From contig CM065323.1 in assembly GCA_033032175.1 (NCBI GenBank), forward strand, positions 16,740,001 through 16,804,000: a stretch of DNA of 64,000 bases, read 5' to 3'. The position numbers and the translations under genes are program-made. How positions within the stretch are numbered: the stretch's first letter is position 1; every line of letters starts with the position of its first letter. The notes under the pieces were generated by a model. The model searched no databases and was not told the DNA's origin. It was given only the letters and a program-made list of their open reading frames with translations. Source of the DNA: Saturnia japonica (Eukaryota > Arthropoda > Insecta > Lepidoptera > Saturniidae). Below, piece after piece: positions 52,288 through 63,837 of this stretch.

Positions 52288-53904
52288 GATTGTGTTGTTT
52301 TATCACAGCAGTTACAAGAGGATTTATTTTTAGCCGCTTTAATAGTAAAACCAGTAAATAACGTTATTCCAATTAGAATACTAAATACTAAGAACGAAGC
52401 AGTCACTATACCCACGTTTCAACCGGAGTTGCATTCACTAGACGAATATCACATATGTCAATTTGATAAACAAAAGGCTAACGCAGAGCGAACTAATACT
52501 TTGTTATCGTTATTGAAGTTGGATCACTAATTACACTCTACGGAACGTGAAACAATAGAAGCTATTTGTTCTAAATACAATGATATATTTTGTTTACCGG
52601 GAGACAAGCTTACAACTACTGAAATATATGAACATAATATTTATTTAAAACCAAATGTTAGTCCTGTTTAAACAAAACCTTATAGATTACCAAACAGCCA
52701 AAAACCCGAAATAGATAAACAAATTAAACAAATGTTAAAGGATGATATTATAGAGACAGCTCAAAGTGAGTGGTCTAGTCCTGTTTTACTAGTACCGAAA
52801 AAATCTGATGACAATAATAAAAAATGGAGATTAGTAGTAGATTACCGAAAATTAAACGAAATAATAAAAGATGATAAATTTCCACTTCCCAACGTAACTG
52901 ATATTTTAGAATCACTTTCTGGTGCTGTTTATTTTACTCATTTAGATCTTAGCCAATCTTATTACCAAGTGACCTTGAATCCCGAGTCAAGGAAGCTTAC
53001 TGCATTCACGACTAATACCGGGCAGTATCAAATGAAACGTATGCCTATGGGTCTTAAAACAAGCCCAAGTTCTTTTTCAAGAGCAATGAATATTGCAATG
53101 GCGGGACTTACATATGAGAAGTGTTTCATATATTTAGATGATCTGGTGATCTTTGGAAGAAATTGGGAACTACATAATAAAAACCTAATAGATGTCTTTG
53201 AGAGACTTCGAAAAGTTAATTTAAAATTAAATCCAAACAAATGTAATTTTCTGAAAAAGGAGTTATTATATTTAGGTCACACAGTATCCGCAGAAGGAAT
53301 TTTGCCGGATAAAAATAAAATTAAAATTATTGAAAATTATCCCACACCAAAAAATACAGACGAAGTAAAACGTTTTGTTGCATTTTGTAATTATTACAGA
53401 AAATTTATAAATAATTTTGCAGAAATAACTATTCCACTAAATAATTTATGTCGTAAAAATATACCTTTTATTTGGTGTAGTCGATGTGAAAGATCATTTC
53501 AAATTTTGAAAAATGCGTTAATGTCGCCCCCTGTTTTACAATACCCAGATTTTTCAAATGACAACGAGTTTATTTTACAAACTGATGCTTCTGGAATTAG
53601 TGTTGGAGTAGTACTTTGTAACAAAGATATGCGACCAATCGCTTATGCAAGTCGACCTTTAAATAAGGCTGAAAGAAATTATCCAACTATACAGAAGGAA
53701 TTAGTTGCAGTTGTATGGGGAATAAAGTATTTTAGGCCATATCTTTATGGTAGAAAATTTACAATAATGACGGACCACAAACCATTATTATATCTTTTTG
53801 GAATGAAGGATCCGTCAAGTAGATTATTAAAATTTAGGTTAACATTGGAAGAGTATGATTTTAAAATAGTTTATATTAAAGGAAAAGACAATACTAATAG
53901 CTGA
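52288..53904 (+). pseudogene. Ty3 reverse transcriptase and RNase H
   Basis: The linker from 52288 (VVLSQQLQEDLFLAALIVKP) runs in frame to RT but is stopped by TAA at 52528 and TAA at 52669. From 52732 the frame is open for 390 codons: LVVDYRKLNE (34-43), FTHLDLSQSYYQV with the first catalytic D (72), MPMGLKTSPSSF (104-115) and YLDD (134-137). RNase H has LQTDASGISVG and YPTIQKELVAVVWGIKYFRP. The frame ends at 53904 where a one-base shift leads into LIADALSRI. Confidence 0.9.
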
Positions 53905-54691
53905 CGCATTGTCTAGAATATCAATAACCTCTGACGAATTAAAATGTATTAATGACAAAATAATTTGTGTTATCACTAGAGCGCAAAGAAAGAAATTAGA
54001 AGACCAGAAAAATAAAGACAACAACTCTTTCGATAATAATGACACAGACTATCGGTCTGATCAGCCGAGAATCGTGGAATTATTACAGAAACCGAGTGAT
54101 GGTGTAGAAATGGTTTTAGTAGAAGGAAAGGAGCTGAATAGGATTAGAAAACAAAATATTATAGATGTCGAAACCGAGTGTTTTGCATTTTCACAAAATA
54201 AGAAAATATTATACATTAGTCTTGATTTCAAGTCACAATACACGCGAGACGTTTTTGTGAGAAAATTAAGTCAACTATGTAAAAATGTTAACGTTAACGA
54301 AATATGTATAATAAAAAAGAATAATAACGCGTTATTCATAAAAAATCTAATTGAAGAAATAAAAAGTAAAGATATGTGGTCCGGACCACGCATTTGTATC
54401 TTGAGAGGAATTGAAAGAATTAATAATGAAAATGATAAAAAATTTATTATAAATGATTATCACTTGCTACCTACAAGTGGTCACGCTGGAATACGTAGAA
54501 TGATTAACAACATTAAGAGGAAATATTACTGGCCAGAAATGGAAAAAAATGTAAGAGATTTCGTAAACAAGTGTGAAAAATGTCAAAAATCTAAAATATT
54601 CAAAAAAACTAAAGAGCCTATGGTAATTACAACCACGGCTTCATATGCTTTCGAAAAAGTGTTTTTTAGATTTAGTTGGTCCTTTATATAA
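53897..54691 (+). pseudogene. Ty3 linker and integrase zinc-binding domain
   Basis: Begins IADALSRI, the end of the RNase H/connection region. Later it holds HLLPTSGHAGIRRMINNIKR, KYYWPEMEKNVRDFV and NKCEKCQKSK, the H-H-C-C zinc-binding start of integrase. The frame is lost in a run of six T (54661-54666) just before the catalytic core. Confidence 0.85.
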
Positions 54692-55460
54692 GGATATAGA
54701 TAGTAATAGTTATATACTTACGCTACAATGCGAGTTAAGTAAATTCGTAGAGGCTTACCCTTTACAAAACAAAGAAACGGTTACGGTAGCTAGAGCTTTC
54801 GTAAATAATTTTATTTTAAGATTTGGAATCCCAAAAACAATAGCTACAGATAAAGGTACGGAATTTATATCATCTACAATGACAGAAGTTTGTACGCTAT
54901 TAGGAATTGAAAAGTTAAGTTCAACTGCTTACCATCATGAATCAATAGGTTCACTTGAAAATACACATAAAAATTTAAATTCTTTTTTAAGTATACAGTG
55001 TAATAATTATTGTGAAACGTGGAGCCAATGGCTACCTTTTTGGTGTTTTTCTTTTAATAACACTGTACATTCATCTACAAAATACACTCCATATGAGTTA
55101 GTATTTGGAAAACCATGTGACATTCCGAATAGAATAAAAAGTATTATACAACCTTTATATAACCCAGATAATTATAGTTTAGAATTAAAATATCGCTTAC
55201 AAGTAGCGCATAGAGATGCGAAAAATAATTTGTTAAAAAGTAAACAAATAAGAAAGTCAAAGTACGATAGAAATATAAACCAAGTAGTATATGAGACAGG
55301 TGATTTAATATTGTTAAAAAATGAAACTACGAATAAGTTAGACACATTGTATAAAGGTCCTTACGTTGTTATCGAAGATCAGGAACCAAATGTAAAAATT
55401 TTGAAAAACAATAACATTGAAATTGTACACAAAAATAGAACAAAATTATTTAAAAATTAA
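54667..55460 (+). pseudogene. Ty3 integrase catalytic core and C-terminus
   Basis: In this frame the catalytic residues are D in FLDLVGPL, D in IATDKGTEF and E in SLENTHK. The last two are 35 residues apart (DD35E). The C-terminal domain has YETGDLILLKNETT and LDTLYKGPYVVIEDQEPNVK, then a stop at 55460. The core itself is open and keeps its catalytic residues, but it cannot be expressed with the upstream part in this copy. Confidence 0.9.
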
Positions 55461-55756
55461 TGACAATATGTTACGGAAACTTTAGCATTGTATTTACGTT
55501 TAAAAATTTTGTGTAAAATTACATTAATTATAATATACGCTAAATGTTATTTCATTAAATATTTTTTCTATAATATATAAAATTAAAAATTATTATTAGT
55601 TATTATTAATGAAATGTGTTTTATGATTATTTTTCTCTTTCAGATTGTACTAATTTAATATAATATTAATTTCGTATTTAATTAAATTATATAATGTTTA
55701 GAAAAAAAAAAAAAAAATTATGTATAATCAATTTTTTTTTTCTTGCACCCCGATGG
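55461..55756 (+). other. Ty3 element 3' untranslated part
   Basis: AT-rich, with A runs (55702-55717) and T runs (55732-55741). There is no env frame. The bases directly before the 3' LTR (GCACCCCGATGG) are not purine-rich, so no normal polypurine tract is evident. Confidence 0.6.
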
Positions 55757-55864
55757 TGTAGTGGTGTAAGATATGTATTAATTGTAAGTCAGTCGTAATA
55801 AACCATTTGTCAAACGTACACGTGTTTATACTCATTTATCGCCTCCCGCAACCCGCACACTGCA
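55757..55864 (+). repeat. 3' LTR, 108 bp
   Basis: Appears identical to the 5' LTR at 49884-49991 by direct reading, and is followed by the GACA duplication. Confidence 0.92.
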
Positions 55865-55868
55865 GACA

Positions 55869-58370
55869 TTAGGCCGGTCGTAAAACTTAAGCCAAATCTA
55901 TTACAGCATGGAAATGAATAGTATAATACATGAAGATGTGATTGATGTGCTTACCCCATTTAGTGTGGGTTAAGGGCAAGAAGAAGAAGTAGAAATTATA
56001 GGATATTTTACTCCACGCTGGGTTCCTAAGAATCTGGAAAGTGGTAGCCAAGTACGAGAAGTGAGAACAAAATCGAATTTTAATACAGGTGAAACCGTAG
56101 GGCACAGCTAGTAATAACTCAATGTGATTATATTATTTTCAAATACCTTCATGAAAACAGCGAGGAATATTATGAATATGCTGTACATATGTGTGCGATG
56201 CGCCATTTTCAATCTGAACACGTCAGTTTACGTTTTAGATAATAGGCAATTTCATGGTAAACTTACGATGCTTTAAAGGAATTACACACTTTGTTATCAT
56301 GATTTTTGGAATTAGGGTTACCAGTTAGCTAAATCTACTCGAATCTCTAGTAGTGGTTAGATAAAGGAGTTAATGTTGACGACGTTAAAAATGATTACGT
56401 TTGGAATGAATGTGAAATTTAAAATTCACCCAGAAACGTACGTAAATGGTTCTTTATCAAAAAGGCGAAAAAAAAGAAAGTTAACCGGGAATGGGCGATA
56501 TAAAAGATTTTTGGTGGAATATATTAAAACAAGTTACCATTACATATAATTGAAAAATTAAAAAAAACAGACTTAAGTAGCCTACTCATTGAGTCCAGTC
56601 CAAACACGATATTTCTGCTGGAAGTTGTGGAGACGATAATAATCTTGCAGATTCCAGATGACGCTGCAACGTTCGGTCAAATTGTCATGTTCTTATAATA
56701 TCTTTGGAATAACAGAATAACAAATTTTGACTCGATCAGACCTATGGAAAATGTTCACGTCCATTTATCAACTAAAAAAGAGCTGATAACCTTCAAGGGA
56801 CTAAACAGATTTTCTTGAATCATAGCTAATAGGCTCAATTATTAAAAAGGAAAAAAACCGACAGCAGCAAAAACACTTGACTATTTTTTTTCTATATTTG
56901 CCTTTTATTTGATTTCCAGGACTCGTACTTAAATATTATAAAGCCTATGTCACTCCCACAATTAAGATGAATCTAACGACACCTCGTATGCTAAAATCCA
57001 TCAAGCCGTTTAGGCTACAGAACGTGCTAAAGAAATAGACATACATACATACATACGTTCGAAAAACATAACCCTCTTTTTCGTAGTCTGGTAAAAATAC
57101 TCTCGATAAAGTCATCTTTCACTAACAAAAACTAGATCGAAATTTGTTCAGCCGTTTGGGATCTATGATGCCTTAAAGTTATAAAACACCTCTGTTTGCG
57201 CCGAGAGTTAAAAGAAAATTAATTTTCCTTCTTACAATGTAAACAAGATTAACACTAGGTACCTGATTCTGTCATATTGCCATTATTTGTACGTTGCGTA
57301 TGATTTATGCTCTGGTTCCTTAAAAAGACTACATTTATTTCGATCCTTATATTTTTTTACTGACATACTGAAAATGGGATTATAATATCATAAATTTTCC
57401 TCAGTTGGTAGCAGCTGCTGGCAATCTGAGCTTCATAATTGTACAGAAAATTGATTTTCAATACTCTTCGAATTATATTCTAAAAACCTTATCTCATTAC
57501 AATAGATATTGGCCGTTTGTTTTTTACGTACAAATTTTACAATATTGAAAGAATTTTGCATTGTATATTTTATTTCATATAATTTATTTCAAGTTTTTAT
57601 TCAATAAAAGTATACCTGACTTGCTTTGTTAATAGGTATGGGTTAGATCTTGCAAATAGTTATCCCCCAACCGATTGTGCTGAATTTTTCATAATCGTTT
57701 AATTTGGGTGACAATGCATGGTTGCAAAGTGACGTCATCCTAAATCCAATATGGTAGACTCCCAAAGTTCGCTGACCAGTTTATGCACCCCCATGATATA
57801 CTATATTAACTATAGTAGATATATATTGTATCGTGATCAATTGTTTTATAATTACTTGTTGTAGTGCATGTAGCCAGGAGTAAAACAGAAATATCCCTGT
57901 ATAGACTAAAAACCATCCATATTACCGTATAATAACCGTCCTTCTCGGGACGCTCGACAAAAGTGATAACAGATAAAGTTGATTATAATGTATATTTTAT
58001 CCTTAGTTACAATTCTAATAAAATATGTACATTAAAACACTGAGTAGAGAAGGGAAGCCAGACAGAGTGGCGCCGTAACGCGTTACGTTACGAAGCGGTT
58101 TATGTTACGTCTCTTATGAAGTTATCACTTCAATACATAAATAATAAGAAATACAGGTAACAAACAAGATTAATGAACAACTAATTATACCCAATCTCAA
58201 CATGTATAAAATCAAATAAATTAATGGTTAAAATAAAAATATATATAGAGTATTATTATATTAAAGTAAAAAAACCATTAAAAAACATAATTTCATAGAA
58301 ATATCAATACATAGTATAATGTAAATATTTTTTTTTGTATTATTATTGTTTACAGTTATTACCATTTTCT
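55869..58370. other. Non-coding tract with a Helitron-like end
   Basis: At 56084-56111 the sequence GGTGAAACCGTAGGGCACAG then CTAG/T looks like a Helitron-like 3' end (plus), matching the minus one at 17861. Nothing else is supported over 2.3 kb. Short words such as CATACATACATACATA (57041-57054) are simple repeats. Confidence 0.35.
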
Positions 58371-58700
58371 GTGGAAATACCGTGACCGAGACGCAATCGC
58401 TTCCAGACATTACCGTTTTCACGTAATGATCCAACCTTTTGACAATAAAACTTGTTTATGATAAGCAAATTACTATATGACTCGTTATTATCTGGCAAGT
58501 CGGTAATGTGCTTAGGAAGTTTTTTGTATAACCTAAAAAAATATTTATTTTTATTTCTGAGTTTAAAATATGGAATGACTATTAGATATTTATTTCAAGT
58601 ATTGAAATTGTGCCTGCCATTCACAAGTTCAAAATGTAACTTTTTAGAACATGCATTAAATTATCCAAGATATATTGGGAGGGTAAAGTTATGATACTAA
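58371..58700 (-). pseudogene. LINE RT C-terminal tail, copy 1
   Basis: Minus-strand translation includes FELVNGRHNFNT and, after a stop, FFRLYKKLPKHITDLPDNN, then LRENGNVWKRLRLG. It is related to the tail at 60965-61165 (RFYNKIPKHITDLADNK ... YYRVDHYVNDSDVWK). Both are 3' scraps of the same LINE type. The 80-codon plus-strand frame over it is a shadow. Confidence 0.65.
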
Positions 58701-58888
58701 ATTCTTAAAACTTGAACCTCAGTTCCTATATGAGAATTCATATTATATAGGTAGATAGTAAAACGGATTACTTGGTACTAAATATAGCTCGATTAAAAAC
58801 TTCTATAACTATATAAATAAATAATAATGAAGTTTCTGTGCTTGTAATATCAAAAATAACAACTTTTTACTAAATGCATCTGAAAGTA

Positions 58889-60043
58889 CTTAGTCTGGCC
58901 ATAAATATTATTAGAAAAAAAAAACATTATACTACATTTGAATTTGAAATCTGTTATTCTTATATATTTTTGTGATATTAAAATGGAGTGCGGTGATGAA
59001 GAGAACCGAATTGCTGTGATAGCATTACACAAAGTAGGTAGGGAGCCAAATGCAATCTTTGAAACTCTACATCCTCTTGGTATTAGTCGAATGTTTGTAT
59101 ACCGGGCCGTCGTATTCGTACAAAAAAAGGCGATTAAAGCAGTGAAAGAAAGTATTCGAATTAATCCTGTCCGAAAGCAAAATATTTTATCCCGGGAAAT
59201 GAATATAGCACCTAGAACCATGTCGCGTATTTTAAACGACGATTTAGGACTTGCAGCCTATAAGAGACGCACTGGTCATTATTTAACTGATAATTTAAAA
59301 ATGAATAGGGTGGTAAAATCAAAAAAACTTAAGCGGTACGCAAAGTGATGTCATAGAATTTTTTTACTATTGAGCAATGTTTTAACAAGCAGAATGACCG
59401 AGTTTATGCTCGAAGCTCTATAGAAGCTTCCCAATTAGTCAGCAGAGTACAACGTGGACATTATACGACTTCAGTGATGGTTTGGTGGGGTGTTAGCTAT
59501 CAAGGAGTGACTGAGCCATATTTTTGTGAAAAATGTACCAAAACATCGGGCAAAAGTGTATCAAGATACGATTATTGAGAAGGTGGTTAAGCCAAATAAC
59601 ACCATGCTCCATAACCAAGAATGGTTCTTTCAGCAAGACTCAGCACCGGGTCATAAAGCTCAATCCACTGAAACGTGGTTGGAAACAAACGTTTCGGACT
59701 TCATCAGAGCTGAAGACTGGCCGTCATCTAGTCCCGATATTAATCCGCTAGATTATGATTTAAACATGCTCTAAACGCCATGATAATTTGGAGTCCCTAA
59801 AACAATCCATAGGATTGGCAGTGAAGAGTTTCCCCATGGAGAAATTGCATGTTTCCATTGATAACTGGCCTCAACGTCTAAAGAACTGTATTAAAGCTAA
59901 TGGGGATCATTTTGAATGAGCTTCATATATTTTTATTGTTATTATATAAATGTATAAACTAACACACATTACAATAATAAATCATTTATGCAATAGAAAA
60001 GAAACAGTTTTTTCCTTGTAACAATATTTATGCCTAGACAAGG
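58889..60043 (+). mobile_element. mariner/Tc1-superfamily transposon, defective
   Basis: The ends are inverted repeats: CTTAGTCTGGCCATAAATAT at 58889 and, as complement, CCTTGTCTAGGCATAAATAT ending at 60043. TA lies on both sides (58887-58888 and 60044-60045), the standard target duplication. Length is 1155 bases. The transposase frame is broken. Confidence 0.85.
58983..59919 (+). pseudogene. mariner-type transposase relic
   Basis: Starts at ATG 58983 (MECGDEENRIAVIALHKVG). The helix-turn-helix region and SREMNIAPRTMSRILNDDLG follow, in frame to 59348. The first catalytic aspartate region is missing (a deletion near 59345-59370), and pieces such as NKQNDRVYARSSIEASQLVS continue in another frame. 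From 59526 the frame holds the second D (FFQQDSAPGHK) and third D (SSSPDINPLDY), 32 residues between them by direct count. The tail ESLKQSIGLAVKSFPMEK ends at 59919. It cannot make active transposase. Confidence 0.85.
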
Positions 60044-60429
60044 TATATAGGGTACTTACATTTTAAAAAATTGTCTGCCTGTTTGTTCCGGGTAATCTCC
60101 GAAACGGTTTGACCGACTTTGATGGGACTTTCACTGACAGATTGCTGATGTTATAAGGAGTAACTTAGGTTACTTTTATTTTAGAAAAATAATTAGGATC
60201 CCATGAAAATTAAATAAAATAACATGAAAATAATAGTGGGTGAATCAATTCGGGCGCTTAAATAACTTACGCTGAGTAAACTATAACAGTTATATCAAAT
60301 TAATGTATTAAATTTCTATCTTGAAAGGATTATCCACAATAAGCATTTATCTCGTTGAAGCAATCGGAAGCGGGGGTTCGTTCGACGGCGTTCTGTAGTC
60401 CAAGCGAACGCAGCCGCGGACACAGCTAG

Positions 60430-60964
60430 TAGTAAAATAAAGCAAAGTTCTAAAAATTATCAGTTTAATTTCTCAAAGTTAAACAACTAAATAGATCTCT
60501 ACGTTAGCTGAGCGTCTGTTTCAATATGCACAGAGAAATCAATTTTAAACTGAATCGATCAAGTTTGACTTTCCCAGTTCCTTGAAGCCTGAACGATGAG
60601 CATAGCAAACGGAATAAAAAATCACTTTTCAAAATTTTACATTTATCCAGCGATATATTATCGTCCTTATCGAATATAAAGGCTTTGTCATTGATGAGTC
60701 AGCATCACTCAGCCCAAAACGACTAAGAATAATGGGGAGGGAATTTATAAGAAAGTCGCTATCTGCGACTCAAAATCAAAATTTTTTTTTTATTCAATTT
60801 AGGCCCTAAGAAGGCACTTATGAACGTCAAAACACTACTGCCGGTTCGGAAATTAATATCCCAGACATCGAGAAAAACCGGTAAGAAACTCGATCGGGTT
60901 TATATTTTTTTTTCAACTATACAAAAGTGTTATTACAAAACAATAATAATAATTTAGTGTATGC
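60430..60964. other. Non-coding tract
   Basis: No supported feature. Confidence 0.3.
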
Positions 60965-61165
60965 ACAGAGAGGGAGTCACTTCCAGACATCACTATCATT
61001 CACATAATGATCCACCCTATAATAACCTTTTGACAGTAAAACCTGCATGACATGGTCCTTGCACTTGTTGTCCGCTAAATCAGTAATATGCTTCGGGATC
61101 TTGTTATAAAACCTGACACTATTACCTAAAAAACTTTTATTGTCTAAAACACGGTACGATTAATT
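60965..61165 (-). pseudogene. LINE RT C-terminal tail, copy 2
   Basis: Minus strand reads SFLGNSVRFYNKIPKHITDL then LLSKGYYRVDHYVNDSDVWK and a stop. This is the typical last 60 residues of an insect LINE RT. It is better preserved than copy 1 at 58371. Confidence 0.7.
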
Positions 61166-61179
61166 TATCTCCATTTCTA

Positions 61180-61649
61180 AATTAAAGTCGTAAGTAAAGT
61201 CTGTCTGTTCGTCCGCTTACTTCTTCTAAACCACGTAACGGATTTTTATACGGTTTCCACCATCATTTAGGGATTCTTTTAAGGAAGGTTAGTATATATA
61301 ATACATTCCAATGAAGTTTTTGTAATCTAGTTGACAATAAATTGATTTTCAGGCGCTTACATGGCTTAAACCGGCTAAACCTTATGAGATAAATCAAAAT
61401 AATGTACTAAAGAATTGTAGTTCTTCAAAAAATTTGCAGAGTAGTCCACGATATGTATATCTCCTAAGGTTGACTTACAAGTAAGCATTTTTATCTTTAA
61501 AATAATATTTAAAATGAATTGCGCGTCGCGAGCTAAGCGCACTATTCGTAACTTAAGTTATGAATAATCAACTCTAAATCATGCTTTTTTATACATAACA
61601 GACACCATTTAGTAAATTTCACTCGTGCGAAGCTGGTGCGGGTCGCTAG
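61180..61649 (+). mobile_element. Helitron-like element, another subfamily
   Basis: Ends GCTGGTGCGGGTCGCTAG before T at 61649, with a GC hairpin-like stretch in front, as in lepidopteran Helitron-like elements. Middle blocks (AAACCTTATGAGATAAATCA and GTAAGCATTTTTATCTTTAA) resemble those of family A. The 5' end is uncertain. Confidence 0.5.
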
Positions 61650-61851
61650 TTAATTATATATTGTAGAAATTGCGTAAAAATAGAATTTATTTTGGCATTG
61701 TTCTTAATGCAACCCCTAAGAGCAGGCGGGTCGTAACAAACAAAGGGAATCATATATTTTGGTCAGATTTATTCTTTGTAGCTTGTTCCAGGGGTAGTTC
61801 CAATAGCAACCTGTTAATTTTAGCACCAGACCGTACAATCATCAATGTGGT

Positions 61852-62108
61852 ATACAACATACCATCTTGCCTGTATCTTCGAAGGGTTAAGCGGAGGTGT
61901 ACTAATGCACACCCATAGTTCGTCGTGTATGTTTTTAGGTACTATGTAATAATGTGCGAGCCTATTGCCATTAATCGGGCACAAAACCAGCAAACTCCTA
62001 GCTGCTACTGAGAATTTCATAGAAAAACCCAATAACACTTTGCTCGATCTGGGAATCGAACCTAGGACCTCGAGCATAACAGTCGCGCTTATGACCACTA
62101 GGATAATG
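61852..62108 (-). repeat. tRNA-derived SINE (family S1), copy 3
   Basis: On the minus strand: CCTAGTGGTCATAAGCGCG (A box), GGTTCGATTCC (B box), the body, and a tail around TTCGAAGATACAGGC. Same orientation as the other two copies. Confidence 0.8.
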
Positions 62109-63837
62109 TGAAGTGTGCTTTATTGAATTTAAACTTTCTTTAGGTAGCTTTGTAGTTACAAATTGTTTGTATAACTAGCAAGTTAACATAATCTGAACAA
62201 TATTTATATAGATTTAATTAAAATGAAAACAAAAAACTTTACAAACTTTATAGACTATGCGAGGGAAGTCGCGGACTAGAAATAATCAAGTCCAACTTTT
62301 CCCTTTTGTGATTAAAAATCTATTTTGTTTCCTACAAAGAAATTAACTTTGTGCTGGTTCTATTAGTTCTTCTTACTTTCCCTGTAGTCTAATTAAACTT
62401 TATGTCGTTTGATAATATTTTAAAAGCATCTATACATTTACACTTAAAAAAAATATCATATTTGACTGGCCTTCATTTATTTCTATTTTTTAGACTTAGT
62501 TCTCGTAAACATTATTACTTTTTTTATTTGTGTTGTGTGTATGTCAAATAAATGGTTATTTTGGAAACGTTGGCAATTTGGCGTGATTTAAATATAACAC
62601 GTTTCTAAAGATGTGGCTCACTAATCTTAAAAAATTGCCGTACCATCATGGGGACATTCTTACTAACGCCTTCATTATTTTTTAAAATGAAACATTCCAT
62701 ACACTGTTATAAATATTCGCTCATTATGCGTAGATACGCATAAGATTGTGGACAATACAAATTTTTGTATCATAGACTAATATAATGATAATTTATAACA
62801 TTCCCTATTATTAGAGTTATTAGATTTTCTGATTGTGGTAACCTCCAGCGCCCCTATTTCTGTTACACCTGTTTATATGCCAAACTTTCTCAATTTTTTC
62901 TCTTGAAATATAAACTATGAAATTCTTGTACTAGTTACGTATAAACCTATCAAAGTTAGATAAAATATAGTACCTACATGATGCATCAAAGTATAAAACC
63001 AATTTTATCGTCATTACTCTACCATCATTTATTTCAATTTAATTTGTACAAGAAAAGTACACACCATATTCGCCGGTACATTGACACACTGTTAAACCTG
63101 TCCTAAAACCTAAACGTTTATTGTAAGGGCTAAATATTATGGACAGGAGAAAATACACTTATTGGAAGGCGTAATATTGAAATAAAAAATATTTACATAC
63201 GTTAATAATATATTCATGAAATTATATACAATATCTAAATTTATATTACATGATAATTTATAGGAATATAAGCTATTATAAGTATAGATCCTTAGGCCTA
63301 ATTCGATGGTCGATTTAATAATACAAATAATTGTAGCGTATGTTGTACAAGGTTTGACGACGGTAATGCAACCGCTTTTATGGTCTAAATCATAAAAGAG
63401 CTCGCGCTGTTGTGTTCCAGTCTATGTTAGTGCTTTCTAGGTATGGAAAATACTGCTATTTTAATAAAATCGCATAGCAGTGACATTACACTATTATCAC
63501 TGCTGTTTCACATGTAACAAATGAAATTATGCTATATATTAAGAAGAAAGTGCACAGTATGACTGCAGAATTTTCTGACTAGTACTTGGTTTAGGTAACT
63601 GGTTTCGAGATGAGGTCTTTCGTTCGAGCAAGTTTTAAGTGACCTCCTATCAAATACTAGCAATGCATTTCATTCACGAAAGGCTCCGTCAGAGTCCAAG
63701 CCATTTACAACTAATTAATAAGTGACTAATAACTTGTCATTTCATATGAAAAATAGCAGTGATAAAAATCGTTCACAGTTATGATATGTCATTATTTTAT
63801 GCCTTATTGGCTTTATTGGCACAATTTACCTAATGTG
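62109..63837. other. Non-coding tract
   Basis: AT-rich; I see no gene, RNA or shared repeat over this stretch. Confidence 0.35.

Larger units (their letters stand above)
49884..55864 (+). mobile_element. Ty3/gypsy LTR retrotransposon (mdg1/412-like), complete structure, damaged pol
   Basis: The element has two 108-bp LTRs, a primer site, a small membrane-protein ORF, gag, protease, RT-RNase H and integrase, in Ty3 order, with no env. GACA flanks both sides (49880-49883 and 55865-55868), a 4-bp duplication. The LTRs look identical over all 108 bases, which points to a recent insertion. Pol is nonetheless broken by an A run at 52266, stops at 52528 and 52669, and shifts near 53895 and 54661. 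It would need proteins from another copy to move. Lineage is suggested by the primer-site word, the RG-rich gag and the small upstream ORF. Confidence 0.9.
58802..60429 (+). mobile_element. Helitron-like element (family A), copy 6, split by mariner
   Basis: The 5' part runs from TCTATAACTATATAAATAAA (58802) to GAAAGTA (58888). The 3' part from 60044 contains GTTCCGGGTAATCTCCGAAA and ends CACAGCTAG before T (60429). A mariner sits exactly between. Confidence 0.75.

Noticed and set aside
57037..57060. Short tandem CATA repeats as a CRISPR-like or satellite array
   Set aside because: Only a few units, a simple microsatellite; no spacers.
58452..58694. 80-codon plus-strand frame with hydrophobic residues
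   Set aside because: It is the antisense shadow of a minus-strand LINE RT tail.
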